Source of the DNA: Humibacillus xanthopallidus
GTDB taxonomy: Bacteria > Actinomycetota > Actinomycetes > Actinomycetales > Dermatophilaceae
Direction: 5' to 3'
Length of the DNA: 64,000 bases
Assembly: GCF_006716675.1 (NCBI RefSeq)
Contig: NZ_VFPM01000003.1
Span: 248,001-312,000 of the forward strand
This document shows positions 8,684 to 17,420 of the stretch, in pieces. A model generated the notes under the pieces. The model was given only the letters and a program-made list of their open reading frames with translations. It searched no databases and was not told where the DNA came from. The translations under genes were made by a program, and so were the position numbers. Numbering within the stretch: position 1 is the first letter of the stretch; each line of letters starts with the position of its first letter.

Positions 8684-10966
8684 TCACCGCGCGCTCGCGG
8701 CGGAACGGAAGCCACGCAGCCGCAGGCTGTTGGAGACCACGAAGACGGACGAGAACGCCATGGCGCCACCGGCGATCATGGGGTTGAGCAGCCCGGCCGC
8801 CGCCAGCGGCAGCGCGGCGACGTTGTACGCGAACGCCCAGAACAGGTTGCCGCGGATGGTCCCCAGCGTGCGCCTGGCGAGCCGGATGGCGTCTCCAGCA
8901 GCCCGGAGGTCGCCGGAGACGAGAGTGAGGTCACTGGCCTCGATGGCGGCGTCGGTCCCGGTGCCCATGGACAGCCCGAGGTCCGCCTGGGCCAGGGCGG
9001 CGGCGTCGTTGACTCCGTCGCCGACCATGGCCACGACCTTCCCGTGCTCCTGCAGCCGCTTGACGACGGCCACCTTGTCAGCGGGCAGCACCTCGGCGAT
9101 GACCTCGTCGATCCCGACGGCCGCCGCGACCGCCCGCGCCACCGTCTGGTTGTCCCCGGTCAGCAGCACGGGCGTGAGGCCGAGCGCCTTGAGCTGCCTG
9201 ATCGCCTGCTCGGACGTCGGCTTGACGGCATCGGCCACGGCGATCACTCCACGCGCTCTCCCGTCCCAGGCGACGGCCACCGCCGTCTGCCCGCTCTTCT
9301 CCGCCGACGCCATGGCAGCCTCGAGCTCGGGAGGCAGCTCCTGCGCCCACTGCTTCAGCAGGCGCGGACGGCCAACGAGGACCGCGTGCCCGTCGACGAT
9401 GCCCTGGACCCCGAGACCCTCGATGTTGACGAAGTCCTCTGTCGACGGCAGCGCACCGAGGGCCGCAGTGGCGCCCTTCGCGATCGCCTGGGCGACCGGG
9501 TGCTCGGAGTGGTCCTCCAGCGCCCCGGCGAGCCGCAGCACCTCGTCGATGTCCTCGCCGTCGGCGGCGCGCACCCCGACGAGCGTCATCCGCCCTGTGG
9601 TGACGGTGCCGGTCTTGTCGAGGACGACCGTGTCGACCCGGCGGGTGGACTCCAGCACCTCCGGACCCTTGATGAGGATGCCGAGCTGGGCGCCGCGACC
9701 GGTCCCGACCATGAGCGCGGTCGGGGTGGCGAGGCCGAGGGCGCACGGGCAGGCGATGATGAGGACAGCCACGGCGGCCGTGAAAGCCGCCGAGGCGCCG
9801 CTGCCTGTGCCGATCCAGAAACCGAGCGTCGCGACCGACAGGGCGATGACGATCGGCACGAAAACCCTGGAGATCCTGTCGGCCAGCCGCTGGGCAGCGG
9901 CTTTGCCGTTCTGGGCGTCCTCGACCAGGCGCGCCATCTGCGACAGCTGGGTGTCGGTGCCGACCCGGGTGGCGGTGACCAGCAGGCGCCCGCCGGCATT
10001 GACCGTCGCCCCGACCACGGCATCGCCCGGACCGACCTCGACGGGCGCCGACTCACCTGTCAGCATGGACGCGTCCACCGCCGAGGAGCCCTCTACCACG
10101 GTGCCGTCGGTGGCGATCTTCTCGCCCGGGCGAACGACGAAGGTATCGCCCACCTGCAGCTGGTCGACGGGGATGCGTGTCTCTGCACCGCCACGGACCA
10201 CGGCGACGTCCTTGGCGCCGAGCTCGAGCAGAGTGCGCAGTGCGGCCCCCGCACGCCGCTTGGAGCGGGCCTCGAAGTAGCGGCCGGCGAGGATGAAGGT
10301 CGTGACGCCTGCGGCCGCCTCGAGGTAGATGTTCCCGGAGCCGTCGGTGCGACGGATGGCGAGCTCGAAGGGGTGCGTCATGCCGGGGAGCCCCGCGTCT
10401 CCGAGGAACAGGGCGTAGAGCGACCACCCCAGCGCGGCGAGGGTGCCGACGGACACGAGGGTGTCCATGGTCGCGGCGCCGTGGCGCAGGTTGGCCCAGG
10501 CGGCCCGGTGGAACGGCCAGGCTCCCCAGACCACGACGGGGCCGGCGAGGGTCAGGGAGAGCCACTGCCAGTAGGTGAACTGCCAGGCGGGCACCATGGC
10601 GAGCGCAACGACGGGCAGCGAGAGTGCCGCCGACACCACGAGCCGTCGACGCAGCTGCCGCACCGGCTCGTCCTCGTCGCGGGAGGTGCCGCTGTCGCGG
10701 ACGTGGTCGTCGCGGGGTGGCCCGGGCAGGCGAGCGGTGTAGCCCGCCTGCTCGACGGCGCCCAGCAGGTCCGCGGTGCTGACGCCGGGGCCGACGACGA
10801 CGCGGGCCTTCTCCGTCGCGTAGTTGACCGTGGCCGTGACGCCCTCGAGCTTGTTGAGCCGTCGCTCGACCCTGGATGCGCATGAGGCGCAGGTCATGCC
10901 GCCGATCAACAGCTCGACCGGTTGGCCGACGTCGACGACGTGGGCGGTGTCCTGCGTGGTGCTCAT
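8684..10966 (-). CDS. copA: copper-translocating P1B-type ATPase
   Basis: A Cu(I) export ATPase of 760 residues in the plasma membrane. It has an N-terminal HMA domain with GMTCASC (residues 23-29), the TGES actuator motif, the transmembrane CPC in [11 protein letters not shown], the phosphorylated DKTGT, SEHPVA, and the hinge [10 protein letters not shown]. The last membrane helices carry YN and MAFSS, the P1B-1 signature for Cu(I). The chosen ATG 10966 follows a GAAAGGAAG ribosome site; the open frame reaches 10990. It is the second gene of a minus-strand copper operon controlled from the divergent region near 12.1 kb. Confidence 0.95.
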   Translation of the reverse strand: MSTTQDTAHVVDVGQPVELLIGGMTCASCASRVERRLNKLEGVTATVNYATEKARVVVGPGVSTADLLGAVEQAGYTARLPGPPRDDHVRDSGTSRDEDEPVRQLRRRLVVSAALSLPVVALAMVPAWQFTYWQWLSLTLAGPVVVWGAWPFHRAAWANLRHGAATMDTLVSVGTLAALGWSLYALFLGDAGLPGMTHPFELAIRRTDGSGNIYLEAAAGVTTFILAGRYFEARSKRRAGAALRTLLELGAKDVAVVRGGAETRIPVDQLQVGDTFVVRPGEKIATDGTVVEGSSAVDASMLTGESAPVEVGPGDAVVGATVNAGGRLLVTATRVGTDTQLSQMARLVEDAQNGKAAAQRLADRISRVFVPIVIALSVATLGFWIGTGSGASAAFTAAVAVLIIACPCALGLATPTALMVGTGRGAQLGILIKGPEVLESTRRVDTVVLDKTGTVTTGRMTLVGVRAADGEDIDEVLRLAGALEDHSEHPVAQAIAKGATAALGALPSTEDFVNIEGLGVQGIVDGHAVLVGRPRLLKQWAQELPPELEAAMASAEKSGQTAVAVAWDGRARGVIAVADAVKPTSEQAIRQLKALGLTPVLLTGDNQTVARAVAAAVGIDEVIAEVLPADKVAVVKRLQEHGKVVAMVGDGVNDAAALAQADLGLSMGTGTDAAIEASDLTLVSGDLRAAGDAIRLARRTLGTIRGNLFWAFAYNVAALPLAAAGLLNPMIAGGAMAFSSVFVVSNSLRLRGFRSAASAR

Positions 10967-10993
10967 GGTGTCTTCCTTTCTCGAGGACACGGT

Positions 10994-12016
10994 TCAGTGG
11001 GCGTGTGATGCGGCCGTGTGGCCTGTTGTGCCGGGTGTGGGTGTCGCGGCGGGCGTCGGCGACGCGCCACGCGTGCTCGTTGCGCCGGCGGGCACCGTGA
11101 ACTCCGCCGTGCGCACCACTCCGCGGTGCTTGAAGTCGAAGTAGAGGCGGTACGTGCCGGTGCTCGGGACGGTGGCGGCGAAGTCCACGCGCGGGCCGGG
11201 CAGGGTGTTCCCGTCGCCCGGGTGGCCTGCCGGGTGCACGTGGAGATAGGCGAGGTCGCCGGCTCGGAGGGCCACCATGTGCCCGTAGGCGCCGAGGTAG
11301 GGCTCGAGGTCGCTCACCGGCGTGCCGTTGCGAAGCACCGAGAGCGTGACCGGTGAGTCCTGGCCGGGTGCCAGCCGGCCGGTCAGGCGGACGGTGTAGT
11401 CGCCGACGGTCGCCGTGGCGGTCGCGGGTGCCAGCGGGATGGGCCGGTAGTCGCCGGGTACCGCGAGGTCGGCGCCGAGGGTGACGGGGTCGCCCGCTGC
11501 CGGTACGAAGTCGGCGAAGACCCGGTAGGCGCCAGGCACCGACAGGTTCACCGGGCTCGACCACGTCCCGGCGCTGTCTCGGACCGGGTGAAGGTGCTGG
11601 TACCCGCCGAGGTCGCGACGCACCACGATCAGGTGGAGCTCCTTGCCGTGCGCCGGGGTGAAGTCCTGCAACGCCGAGCCGTCCTGGCGCAGGATCGTGA
11701 AGGACATGGTGGCTGCCGGGGATGCCGGCACGGTCTCGGCGGCCAGCTGCAGGCGGTAGCCGGCGGCGGAGACCATCACGCCGCCGGGCACGTCCCGTGG
11801 TGCGCCAACCCCGCTCGAGCCCTGTGGGTCGGTGGTCGCATCGTCGCCGGCGCCAAGGCTGGCTCCATGGTCGTCGCCGGAGCCGCTCCGGTGGTCGGTG
11901 ACGGGCTCGCCGAGCGGCTCGATCCGGGGTTCCAGAGCCCTGCCGGCGACCGCTCCGCCGGTGAAGACCGCGGCCAGGGCGAACGCGAAGACGCCGATGG
12001 TGGTGACTGGCTTCAT
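10994..12016 (-). CDS. secreted or membrane-anchored copper-resistance protein with His-rich tail
   Basis: A 340-residue exported protein from ATG 12016, behind GAGGAGGAAG. An N-terminal hydrophobic segment (TTIGVFAFALAAVFTGGAVAG) is a signal peptide or anchor. Then come a His/Asp-containing linker (VTDHRSGSGDDHGA) and two beta-rich domains, each with a heart of GYQHLHPV or LAYLHVHPAGHPG, suggestive of cupredoxin-like metal-binding folds. The C terminus ends HTAASHAH. It is the first gene of the copA operon, so a role in extracytoplasmic copper binding is inferred; no named family is claimed. Confidence 0.75.
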   Translation of the reverse strand: MKPVTTIGVFAFALAAVFTGGAVAGRALEPRIEPLGEPVTDHRSGSGDDHGASLGAGDDATTDPQGSSGVGAPRDVPGGVMVSAAGYRLQLAAETVPASPAATMSFTILRQDGSALQDFTPAHGKELHLIVVRRDLGGYQHLHPVRDSAGTWSSPVNLSVPGAYRVFADFVPAAGDPVTLGADLAVPGDYRPIPLAPATATATVGDYTVRLTGRLAPGQDSPVTLSVLRNGTPVSDLEPYLGAYGHMVALRAGDLAYLHVHPAGHPGDGNTLPGPRVDFAATVPSTGTYRLYFDFKHRGVVRTAEFTVPAGATSTRGASPTPAATPTPGTTGHTAASHAH

Positions 12017-12090
12017 GACTTCCTCCTCGTGCAGGTCAGGCAGCGAGCGAGTGCTCTTGGGGGTGACGCGCCGTTGCCCGTGGTCTGTAG

Positions 12091-12107
12091 ATACCCCCGT
12101 ACGGTAT
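12091..12107. promoter_or_regulatory. CsoR-type copper operator, copA side
   Basis: ATACCCCCGTACGGTAT is an imperfect palindrome with ATACC/GGTAT arms, of the TACCC...GGGTA type recognised by the copper sensor CsoR. It lies 75 bp upstream of the first gene of the copA operon, which is transcribed to the left. No csoR gene is present in this window. Confidence 0.6.
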
Positions 12108-12230
12108 GTGTCACATGACGCCGGAACAAGCCACCCGGATGCGCGGACAGCCCAAATCAACCTGACCGCAACGGAACAGACAGCACTTGGACAGCGATCG
12201 ACAAACGGCGTCCGGCAGCCTTCTTCTTGT

Positions 12231-12245
12231 TACCCCCATGGGGTA
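12231..12245. promoter_or_regulatory. CsoR-type copper operator, MFS side
   Basis: TACCCCCATGGGGTA is a palindrome with TACCCC/GGGGTA arms around CAT. It lies 50 bp before the MFS-copZ-thioredoxin operon start at 12295. With the site at 12091 it puts both divergent arms of the copper island under the same probable repressor. Confidence 0.65.
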
Positions 12246-12294
12246 TACAACCAGACACTGCCCCGGCAGTCATGTCAACGACTAGGAGAAAGAG

Positions 12295-13737
12295 ATGAGC
12301 ACCACCACCGCGTCGCGGCGCTGGAAGGGCCTCGCCCTCATCGCCGCGGCCCAGTTCATGGTCATCATGGACACCTCGATCATCGGGGTCGCCCTGCCTG
12401 AGATGCAGGTGGACCTCGGCTTCACCCAGGAGGACCTGTCCTGGGTCTTCAACGCGTACGTCGTGGCCTTCGGGGGCCTGCTCCTCCTCGGCGGCCGCCT
12501 GTCCGACCTGTTCGGAGCGCGGAAGGTCTTCACCACCGGTTGGGCCGTCCTGCTCGCCGGGTCCGTCCTCGCCGGCGCGGCGGGGAGCCCGGCGGCGGAG
12601 CTCGCGGGTCGTGCGGTCCAGGGCGCGGGTGCGGCACTGGTCGCACCGTCGGCGCTGACGCTGCTCATGATGACGTTCGGCGCCAACCCCAAGGAGCTGA
12701 CGAAGGCCCTGGCGCTCTACGGCGCTGCCGCGCCGGCGGGGGGCACGGTCGGCGTGTTCCTGGGTGGCATCATCACCGAGTACCTGTCGTGGCCATGGGT
12801 GTTCTACGTGAACGTGCCGATCGCCGTGCTGGTCCTGCTGGCGACGCCGGCGCTCCTGCCGGCCGGTGGCGCACGCCGTGGCTCGGTCGACGTCGTCGGC
12901 GCCCTCATGGTGACGCTGGGCCTGGGCGCCGCGGTGTATGCCGTCGTGCGCGCTCCCGAGGTCGGCTGGGGATCGGCGTCCACCTGGGTGGCGCTGGCCG
13001 TGGCAGCCGCCCTCCTGGTCGGTTTCGTCGCGGTCCAGGCCTCGCGTCGTGAGCCGCTGGTGCGGCTTGGCATCTTCCGCACGCCGAACCTCGGCGCGGC
13101 GAACCTCGCGCAGCTGCTCCTCGGTGGCGCCTGGATCCCGATGTGGTTCTTCCTGAACCTCTACCTCCAGCAGGTGCTCGGCTACAGCGCGTTCCCGTCG
13201 GGGGCGGCCCTGCTGCCGATGACCGCGCTCATCATGGTCGGGATGATCGCGCTGGCACCCAAGGCCATGTCCGCGTACGGCCCCAGGGCCATGATCGTTT
13301 CCGGCATGCTCCTGCTGGCCGCGGGCCTGGGCTGGCTCTCCCTCGTCAGGCCCGACGGCTCCTTCTGGGTAGACGTGCTGCCCGCGTCGCTGGTGGCCGC
13401 ACTAGGAATGAGCTTGGCCTTCATCCCCTCCCTCGGCACAGCCATCAGCTCCGCCCGTCCCGAGGAGGGTGGTCTCGCCTCCGGCATCGTCAACGTCAGC
13501 TACCAGGTCGGCTCGGCTCTCGGACTGGCCGCCATGACGGCAATCGCTGCCGCGGCCGGGGCGGGCGAGACCGGTGACCGGTCGGCGCTCACCGACGGCT
13601 TCTCGGCGGCCTTCGTCGGCGCAGCCATCATCGCGCTGGTCGGGGCGCTGGCCGCCGCAGCCTTCCTGCGCACCGGTGCGCCGCAGCAGGTTTCCGAGAC
13701 GGTCTCCGAGCCCGTCTCTGAGCCCGTCCAGGGCTGA
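12295..13737 (+). CDS. MFS transporter, DHA2 (14-TMS drug/H+ antiporter) type
   Basis: A 480-residue proton-driven exporter of the plasma membrane. It opens with FMVIMDTSIIGVALPEMQ, the DHA2 motif D1 style. Motif A (GGRLSDLFGARKVF) follows TM2-3, with about fourteen hydrophobic segments in all. The C-terminal tail has a short repeat (SETVSEPVSEPV). ATG 12295 follows AGGAGA. A CsoR-like operator 50 bp upstream and copZ immediately downstream suggest expression under copper stress. Whether it moves copper complexes or another compound cannot be read from the sequence. Confidence 0.85.
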   Translation: MSTTTASRRWKGLALIAAAQFMVIMDTSIIGVALPEMQVDLGFTQEDLSWVFNAYVVAFGGLLLLGGRLSDLFGARKVFTTGWAVLLAGSVLAGAAGSPAAELAGRAVQGAGAALVAPSALTLLMMTFGANPKELTKALALYGAAAPAGGTVGVFLGGIITEYLSWPWVFYVNVPIAVLVLLATPALLPAGGARRGSVDVVGALMVTLGLGAAVYAVVRAPEVGWGSASTWVALAVAAALLVGFVAVQASRREPLVRLGIFRTPNLGAANLAQLLLGGAWIPMWFFLNLYLQQVLGYSAFPSGAALLPMTALIMVGMIALAPKAMSAYGPRAMIVSGMLLLAAGLGWLSLVRPDGSFWVDVLPASLVAALGMSLAFIPSLGTAISSARPEEGGLASGIVNVSYQVGSALGLAAMTAIAAAAGAGETGDRSALTDGFSAAFVGAAIIALVGALAAAAFLRTGAPQQVSETVSEPVSEPVQG

Positions 13738-13846
13738 GAAGCCAACGCCTCGGCGAGCCCGGGCTTTCAGACCCACGCCGCAACCGTGGCGTGCGGCGGT
13801 CCGCGAGGACCGTCACCATCCACCACTCCCACAGGAGGACAAACCG

Positions 13847-14056
13847 ATGAGTCAGAACACCTACACCGTCACCGGCATGACCTGCGGCCACTGTGTCTCC
13901 TCGGTCACCGAGGAGATCGAGCAGATCCCGGGCGTGAGCGACGTGGCCGTGGACCTCGCCACCGGCGCGGTCACCGTCACCAGCGCCGGCCCGGTCGACG
14001 AGTCCGCCGTGCGGGCCGCCGTGACCGAGGCCGGCTACTCCCTCGCCGACCACTGA
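13847..14056 (+). CDS. copZ: copper chaperone, single HMA domain
   Basis: A 69-residue cytosolic Cu(I) chaperone with GMTCGHCVSSV at residues 10-20 and the usual continuation VTEEIEQIPGVSDVAVDLATG. The start at ATG 13847 has an ACAGGAGGA ribosome site. It is the second gene of the plus-strand copper operon and would hand Cu(I) to CopA (divergent, 3 kb left). It differs clearly from the GMGCRRC protein at 8410-8646, so the island encodes two distinct HMA carriers. Confidence 0.92.
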   Translation: MSQNTYTVTGMTCGHCVSSVTEEIEQIPGVSDVAVDLATGAVTVTSAGPVDESAVRAAVTEAGYSLADH

Positions 14057-14122
14057 CCAGCCGGGTCCGGCGGCGGCCAGCCGCCGGACCCGGTGCCTCC
14101 CCGAACCGCTGAAAGGAAAGCC

Positions 14123-14476
14123 ATGACCGAGCTCCAGCACGTCACAGACGCCGACTTCGCGAAGGAGGTGCTGCAGTCCGACACCCCCGTGCTCGTCGAC
14201 TTCTGGGCACCGTGGTGCGGCCCCTGCCTGCAGGTCGCCCCCGTGCTCGCCGCGATCGCCGCCGACAACCCCGACACGCTCCGGGTCGTCAAGCTCGACG
14301 TCGACGACAACCCCGTGACCGCAGCGCGCTACGGCATCACCGGGATGCCCACGATGAACCTCTACCGCGGGGGCGAGGTCATCGGAACGATCCACGGGGC
14401 CAAGCCCCGCTACGCCCTCGAGGCCGACCTGGGCAAGCTCCTGGGCGGCACCCTCACGAAGGGAGGGACGCGATGA
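14123..14476 (+). CDS. trx: thioredoxin
   Basis: A 117-residue thioredoxin with the canonical redox site WCGPC (residues 31-35) in VDFWAPWCGPC, and the cis-proline loop TGMPTMNLYRGG. There is no signal peptide, so it is cytosolic. ATG 14123 (MTELQHV) follows GAAAGGAAAG; the frame is open further upstream but lacks a ribosome site there. Placement between copZ and an epimerase in a copper-responsive operon suggests it repairs thiols oxidised or metallated under copper stress. Its stop overlaps the next start (ATGA). Confidence 0.92.
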   Translation: MTELQHVTDADFAKEVLQSDTPVLVDFWAPWCGPCLQVAPVLAAIAADNPDTLRVVKLDVDDNPVTAARYGITGMPTMNLYRGGEVIGTIHGAKPRYALEADLGKLLGGTLTKGGTR

Positions 14477-15390
14477 GCCTCGGCGCAGGAGCCCACCCAC
14501 ACGTGCTCGTCATCGGAGCAAGCGGCTACCTGGGCCGAGCAGTCACCGAACGCCTCGTCGAAACCGGCCACGATGTCGTCGCCCTCACCCGCGAGCGGGC
14601 AGAGACGACTCCGGTGCACCATGGCGACACGGTGCGCGGCGACCTGCGCGAGCCCGACTCGCTCCGCGCGGCGGTGACACCTGACGTCGACGCGGTGATC
14701 CACCTGGCCACGCCGTTGGGCAACGAGGCCGCCGACCTCGCCGCGCTCGAAGCGATCATCACGCAGCTCAGCGGCTCTGGGCGACCCTTCCTCTACACCA
14801 GCGGGGTCTGGGTGCTGGGGCCCTCCCCAGCGGGTGCGGAACCCTTCGACGAGGACGCGCCCCCGAGACCCCTCGCACTCGTGGGCTACCGCCACAGGCT
14901 GGAGGAACGCGTGCTGGCCGCGGCGGATGAGGGCGTGCGCGGCATGGTGATCCGCCCCGGCGTGGCGCATGGGCGTGCTGGCGGGATCCCGGCGCTGCTC
15001 CTTGACCTTGCCCAGCAGCACCGCGAGGCGCTCCACGTCGGGGAGGAGCGGGTGCGCTGGCCGATGGTGCACGTCGACGACCTGGCCGAGCTCTTCGTCC
15101 TGGCCCTGCGCGACGGAGCCGCCCGCAGCATCTTCCACGGCGTGTCCGAGGGTGTGGACACGCGCGACCTCGCGGCTTCAGTGGCTGTCGCCGCAGGTGT
15201 CAGCGGCACCCGGCCGTGGTCGCTCACGGAGGCGGCCGCGGCCCTCGGCCAGTCGTTCGCGGAGGCGCTCGCCACCGACCAGGTGGTCTCCGCCGTACGC
15301 ACCCGACACGCTCTGGGCTGGCAGCCTCGGCACCCGAACGCGCTCGAGGACCTCGCCCACGGGTCCTACCGCCGACTGCAGGTGGGCTGA
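14473..15390 (+). CDS. NAD(P)-dependent epimerase/dehydratase family protein
   Basis: A 305-residue extended short-chain dehydrogenase. The nucleotide-binding glycine motif is GASGYLG near the N terminus, followed by DVDAVIHLATPLG. The catalytic region is atypical: the usual YxxxK is represented by GYRHRLEERVL, with His and Arg in place of Lys. FLYTSGVWVLG carries the preceding Ser/Thr strand. It could be an NmrA/atypical-SDR redox sensor rather than a true epimerase. ATG 14473 overlaps the thioredoxin stop, so it is the coupled last gene of the copper operon and is followed by a strong hairpin. Confidence 0.8.
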   Translation: MSLGAGAHPHVLVIGASGYLGRAVTERLVETGHDVVALTRERAETTPVHHGDTVRGDLREPDSLRAAVTPDVDAVIHLATPLGNEAADLAALEAIITQLSGSGRPFLYTSGVWVLGPSPAGAEPFDEDAPPRPLALVGYRHRLEERVLAAADEGVRGMVIRPGVAHGRAGGIPALLLDLAQQHREALHVGEERVRWPMVHVDDLAELFVLALRDGAARSIFHGVSEGVDTRDLAASVAVAAGVSGTRPWSLTEAAAALGQSFAEALATDQVVSAVRTRHALGWQPRHPNALEDLAHGSYRRLQVG

Positions 15391-15403
15391 GCCGCCGGCA
15401 CCA

Positions 15404-15440
15404 GCGGTGTGGCGCGGCCGACGGGACCGCGCCACACCGC
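15404..15440. terminator. GC-rich hairpin after the copper operon
   Basis: GCGGTGTGGCGCGG and CCGCGCCACACCGC form a perfect 14-bp stem with a 9-nt loop, 13 bp after the epimerase stop. No T-run follows. The position at the end of a plus-strand operon supports a terminator. Nothing else convincing is seen between it and the Crp/Fnr gene at 15638. Confidence 0.65.
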
Positions 15441-15637
15441 ATACGGCTGGAAAGGTGTGCTCGCCCGACTGCTTCGACTGCTCCAAGGACCAGTGTGGCG
15501 ACAGCATCGGGCCGCGAGTCCCGGTCTCGGTCCTGGAAGCCCGGCCTTCCGCGCTCACGCACCGTCCCCAACTCGGTGTGGTGACGGTAGTCGAGGCAGG
15601 CGGGCTGGCTCCCTCCCTTCGTTCCTAGACTCAGGTC

Positions 15638-16315
15638 ATGGGAGACACCTGCGTCTCGCGTGTGCCGGTCTTCGCCGGGCTGTCGGCGGAAGACCAACGA
15701 CGCGTGGCGGGGCTGGCGCATCCGATCCGCCTGGCGGCCGGCGAGCTCGCGTACTCGGCCGGTGGTGGCCCGTCGCGTCTCATCGTGCTGCACACGGGGC
15801 ACCTCAAGATCTATCGCGTCTCCTCAGACGGGTCTGAACAACTCCTCCGCGTGCTGGGGCCCGGCGAGTTCGTCGGCGAGGCGTCGGTGTTCACGGACCG
15901 GGCACCTGAGGACCACGCCATGGCACTGGACGATTGCCAGCTCTGCGTGTTCCGCCACGACGACCTGAGGACCCTGATCAACCGGCACCCGCAGATTGCC
16001 CTGCGGATGCTGGCCACGGTCAGCGCCCGACTCTCCGACGCCGAACAGCGGCTCAGCTCCTTGACCTCGCACGACGTCGAGAGCCGCGTAGCCGACTACC
16101 TGCTCGGCCTGCCGGGCTCATGGCGGGGCGGCATTGCCACCGTTACCCTGCCCTTGGCCAAGAAGGACGTCGCCGCCCTGCTCGACACGACCCCGGAGAG
16201 CCTCAGCCGGTCCCTGAGGAGCCTTTCCGACAAAGGGCTGATCTCGATCGGCCCGGGCCGCTCGGTCGCGATCACCCAACCAGATCGGCTGCGGCGGGCA
16301 GCCCACCTGGTCTGA
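15638..16315 (+). CDS. Crp/Fnr family transcriptional regulator
   Basis: A 225-residue regulator with an N-terminal cyclic-nucleotide-binding-like beta barrel (VFAGLSAEDQRRVAGL, then LGPGEFVGEASVF) and a C-terminal winged helix whose recognition helix is in KKDVAALLDTTPESLSRSLRSL. Only one N-terminal cysteine (Cys5) is present, so an FNR-type iron-sulfur cluster is unlikely. The effector is unknown. Its last 44 bases overlap the convergent S26 protease gene. It follows the copper operon but is separated from it by a hairpin. Confidence 0.88.
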   Translation: MGDTCVSRVPVFAGLSAEDQRRVAGLAHPIRLAAGELAYSAGGGPSRLIVLHTGHLKIYRVSSDGSEQLLRVLGPGEFVGEASVFTDRAPEDHAMALDDCQLCVFRHDDLRTLINRHPQIALRMLATVSARLSDAEQRLSSLTSHDVESRVADYLLGLPGSWRGGIATVTLPLAKKDVAALLDTTPESLSRSLRSLSDKGLISIGPGRSVAITQPDRLRRAAHLV

Positions 16316-16724
16316 GGCCCGCGTGGCGGCGTGCACCGGTCAGTCGTCGGATGACCACCGCGTCGACGTCGGCCACCGGGACGAACGGCTCGTCCCAGAC
16401 CCTGGAGTCGTCCGAGACATGGGGATTGTCACCAGACATGAAGTAGCTGCCCATCGGCACCCGCCATGCCGCGGTGTAGGCGCCCGGGATCCGGGGCCGC
16501 CCATCGACGGACTCGCTGTTGACGAACAGGCGGCCGCCCTCGAGTTCCACACGGTCATCCGGGACCCCTGCAACACGCTTGAGCATCCGGGCCCCACCGT
16601 GCCGGAAGACCACGACCTCGCCCCTCCGCGGCAGCCGGGACCACCCAACGCCTCGAGTGAGCAGCAGGTCGCCCGAACGGTAGGTGGGGGCCATGGACTC
16701 ACCGGCCACCCTGACCACGCGCAT
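16272..16724 (-). CDS. S26-family signal peptidase-like protease without membrane anchor
   Basis: A 150-residue serine protease of the LepB/SodX type. The catalytic Ser is in GESMAPTY near residue 11 and the catalytic Lys in RMLKRVAGV near residue 50. Box E is SGDNPHVSDDSRVW. Unlike LepB it has no N-terminal membrane helix, as in the proteases that mature nickel superoxide dismutase. It begins 12 bp after the DUF6448 gene, whose product has a short leader before HCD, so that protein is its likely substrate (inference). A GTG at 16727 is an alternative start. Confidence 0.8.
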   Translation of the reverse strand: MRVVRVAGESMAPTYRSGDLLLTRGVGWSRLPRRGEVVVFRHGGARMLKRVAGVPDDRVELEGGRLFVNSESVDGRPRIPGAYTAAWRVPMGSYFMSGDNPHVSDDSRVWDEPFVPVADVDAVVIRRLTGARRHAGLRPGGLPAAADLVG

Positions 16725-16736
16725 CACACCAGCGTC

Positions 16737-17330
16737 CTAGTGCGCGTGGCTGTGGTGCTCGGTCGAACCGGGGCTCACCTGCGCGTGCTGGTCGTGCTCC
16801 TCACCCTCGGTGTACGTGAAGAAGCTGACGTACGCGGCGATGTAGCGCCGAGCAGCCTCGAGGTCGTCCACGTCGAAGTCCCTGAGGCCCAGCGCAGCCT
16901 GGAACCTCCGATGGAGCTCGATGCGGCGCTCCGGTGCCACCATGAGCAGCAGGTCCGCGTCCGACCCCGACGCGATCGCCTCGTCCGCGGCCTCGACCAC
17001 CGGGTCGATCCGGGTGCCGGCGGGCTGGATGCCGGTGAAGCCGGCACCCTCGGCCATCCGGTGGACGCGGACCAACGTCTCGAGGAAGAGCCGATCCGCC
17101 ACGTCGGCGGCGACCGGACCGAGGCCGCGAACCTTCAGCACCTTGTCGAAGACGTCGCGCACCTCGGCCTCACCGTCGGCAGGGACCCACTTCAGGGCGT
17201 AGTTGATGTTGCCCGTCTCCAACGCCTTGCGTCCGTCGGTGACCGCCGGACCTTCGGCGGTGTCGCAGTGGGCCTGCACGGTGACCGGCCACATAGCGGA
17301 GAGCCTGGTGATGATGCGGTTGATGAACAT
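16737..17330 (-). CDS. DUF6448-type protein with Ni-SOD-like His-Cys-Asp hook
   Basis: A 197-residue protein. A 20-residue leader ending WPVTVQA precedes HCDTAEGPAV, then a helical body (EAEVRDVFDKVLKVRGLG, then RRIELHRRFQAALGL). It ends in a His-rich tail (EHDQHA, EHHSHAH). The leader-plus-HCD layout is that of nickel superoxide dismutase precursors, in which cleavage exposes His1 and Cys2. Here the second hook cysteine (position 6) is Glu, so classic Ni-SOD chemistry is not expected. The next gene encodes an S26 protease. A metal-binding role is inferred from the hook and tail. Confidence 0.75.
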   Translation of the reverse strand: MFINRIITRLSAMWPVTVQAHCDTAEGPAVTDGRKALETGNINYALKWVPADGEAEVRDVFDKVLKVRGLGPVAADVADRLFLETLVRVHRMAEGAGFTGIQPAGTRIDPVVEAADEAIASGSDADLLLMVAPERRIELHRRFQAALGLRDFDVDDLEAARRYIAAYVSFFTYTEGEEHDQHAQVSPGSTEHHSHAH

Positions 17331-17420
17331 CTGGGGTTCCTCCGTTCGCTGAGTGGTTCCAAACTAGGCCGGAGGCGGCTGCCCGTCCTTGACGGGGATC
17401 AACTCTGCGGGCTTCGACTG

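Noticed and set aside
7109-10885. Plus-strand open frame of 1258 codons opposite the copper operon
   Set aside because: Its sequence is Arg/Gly/Gln-rich frame noise opposite the BTAD, HMA and CopA genes, whose minus-strand reading carries clear motifs.
15454-15520. Cys-rich stretch CSPDCFDCSKDQCGDS in a plus-strand frame before the Crp/Fnr gene
   Set aside because: It suggests a small Fe-S or zinc protein, but the frame on either side has no start with a ribosome site, runs into noise, and has no conserved context.
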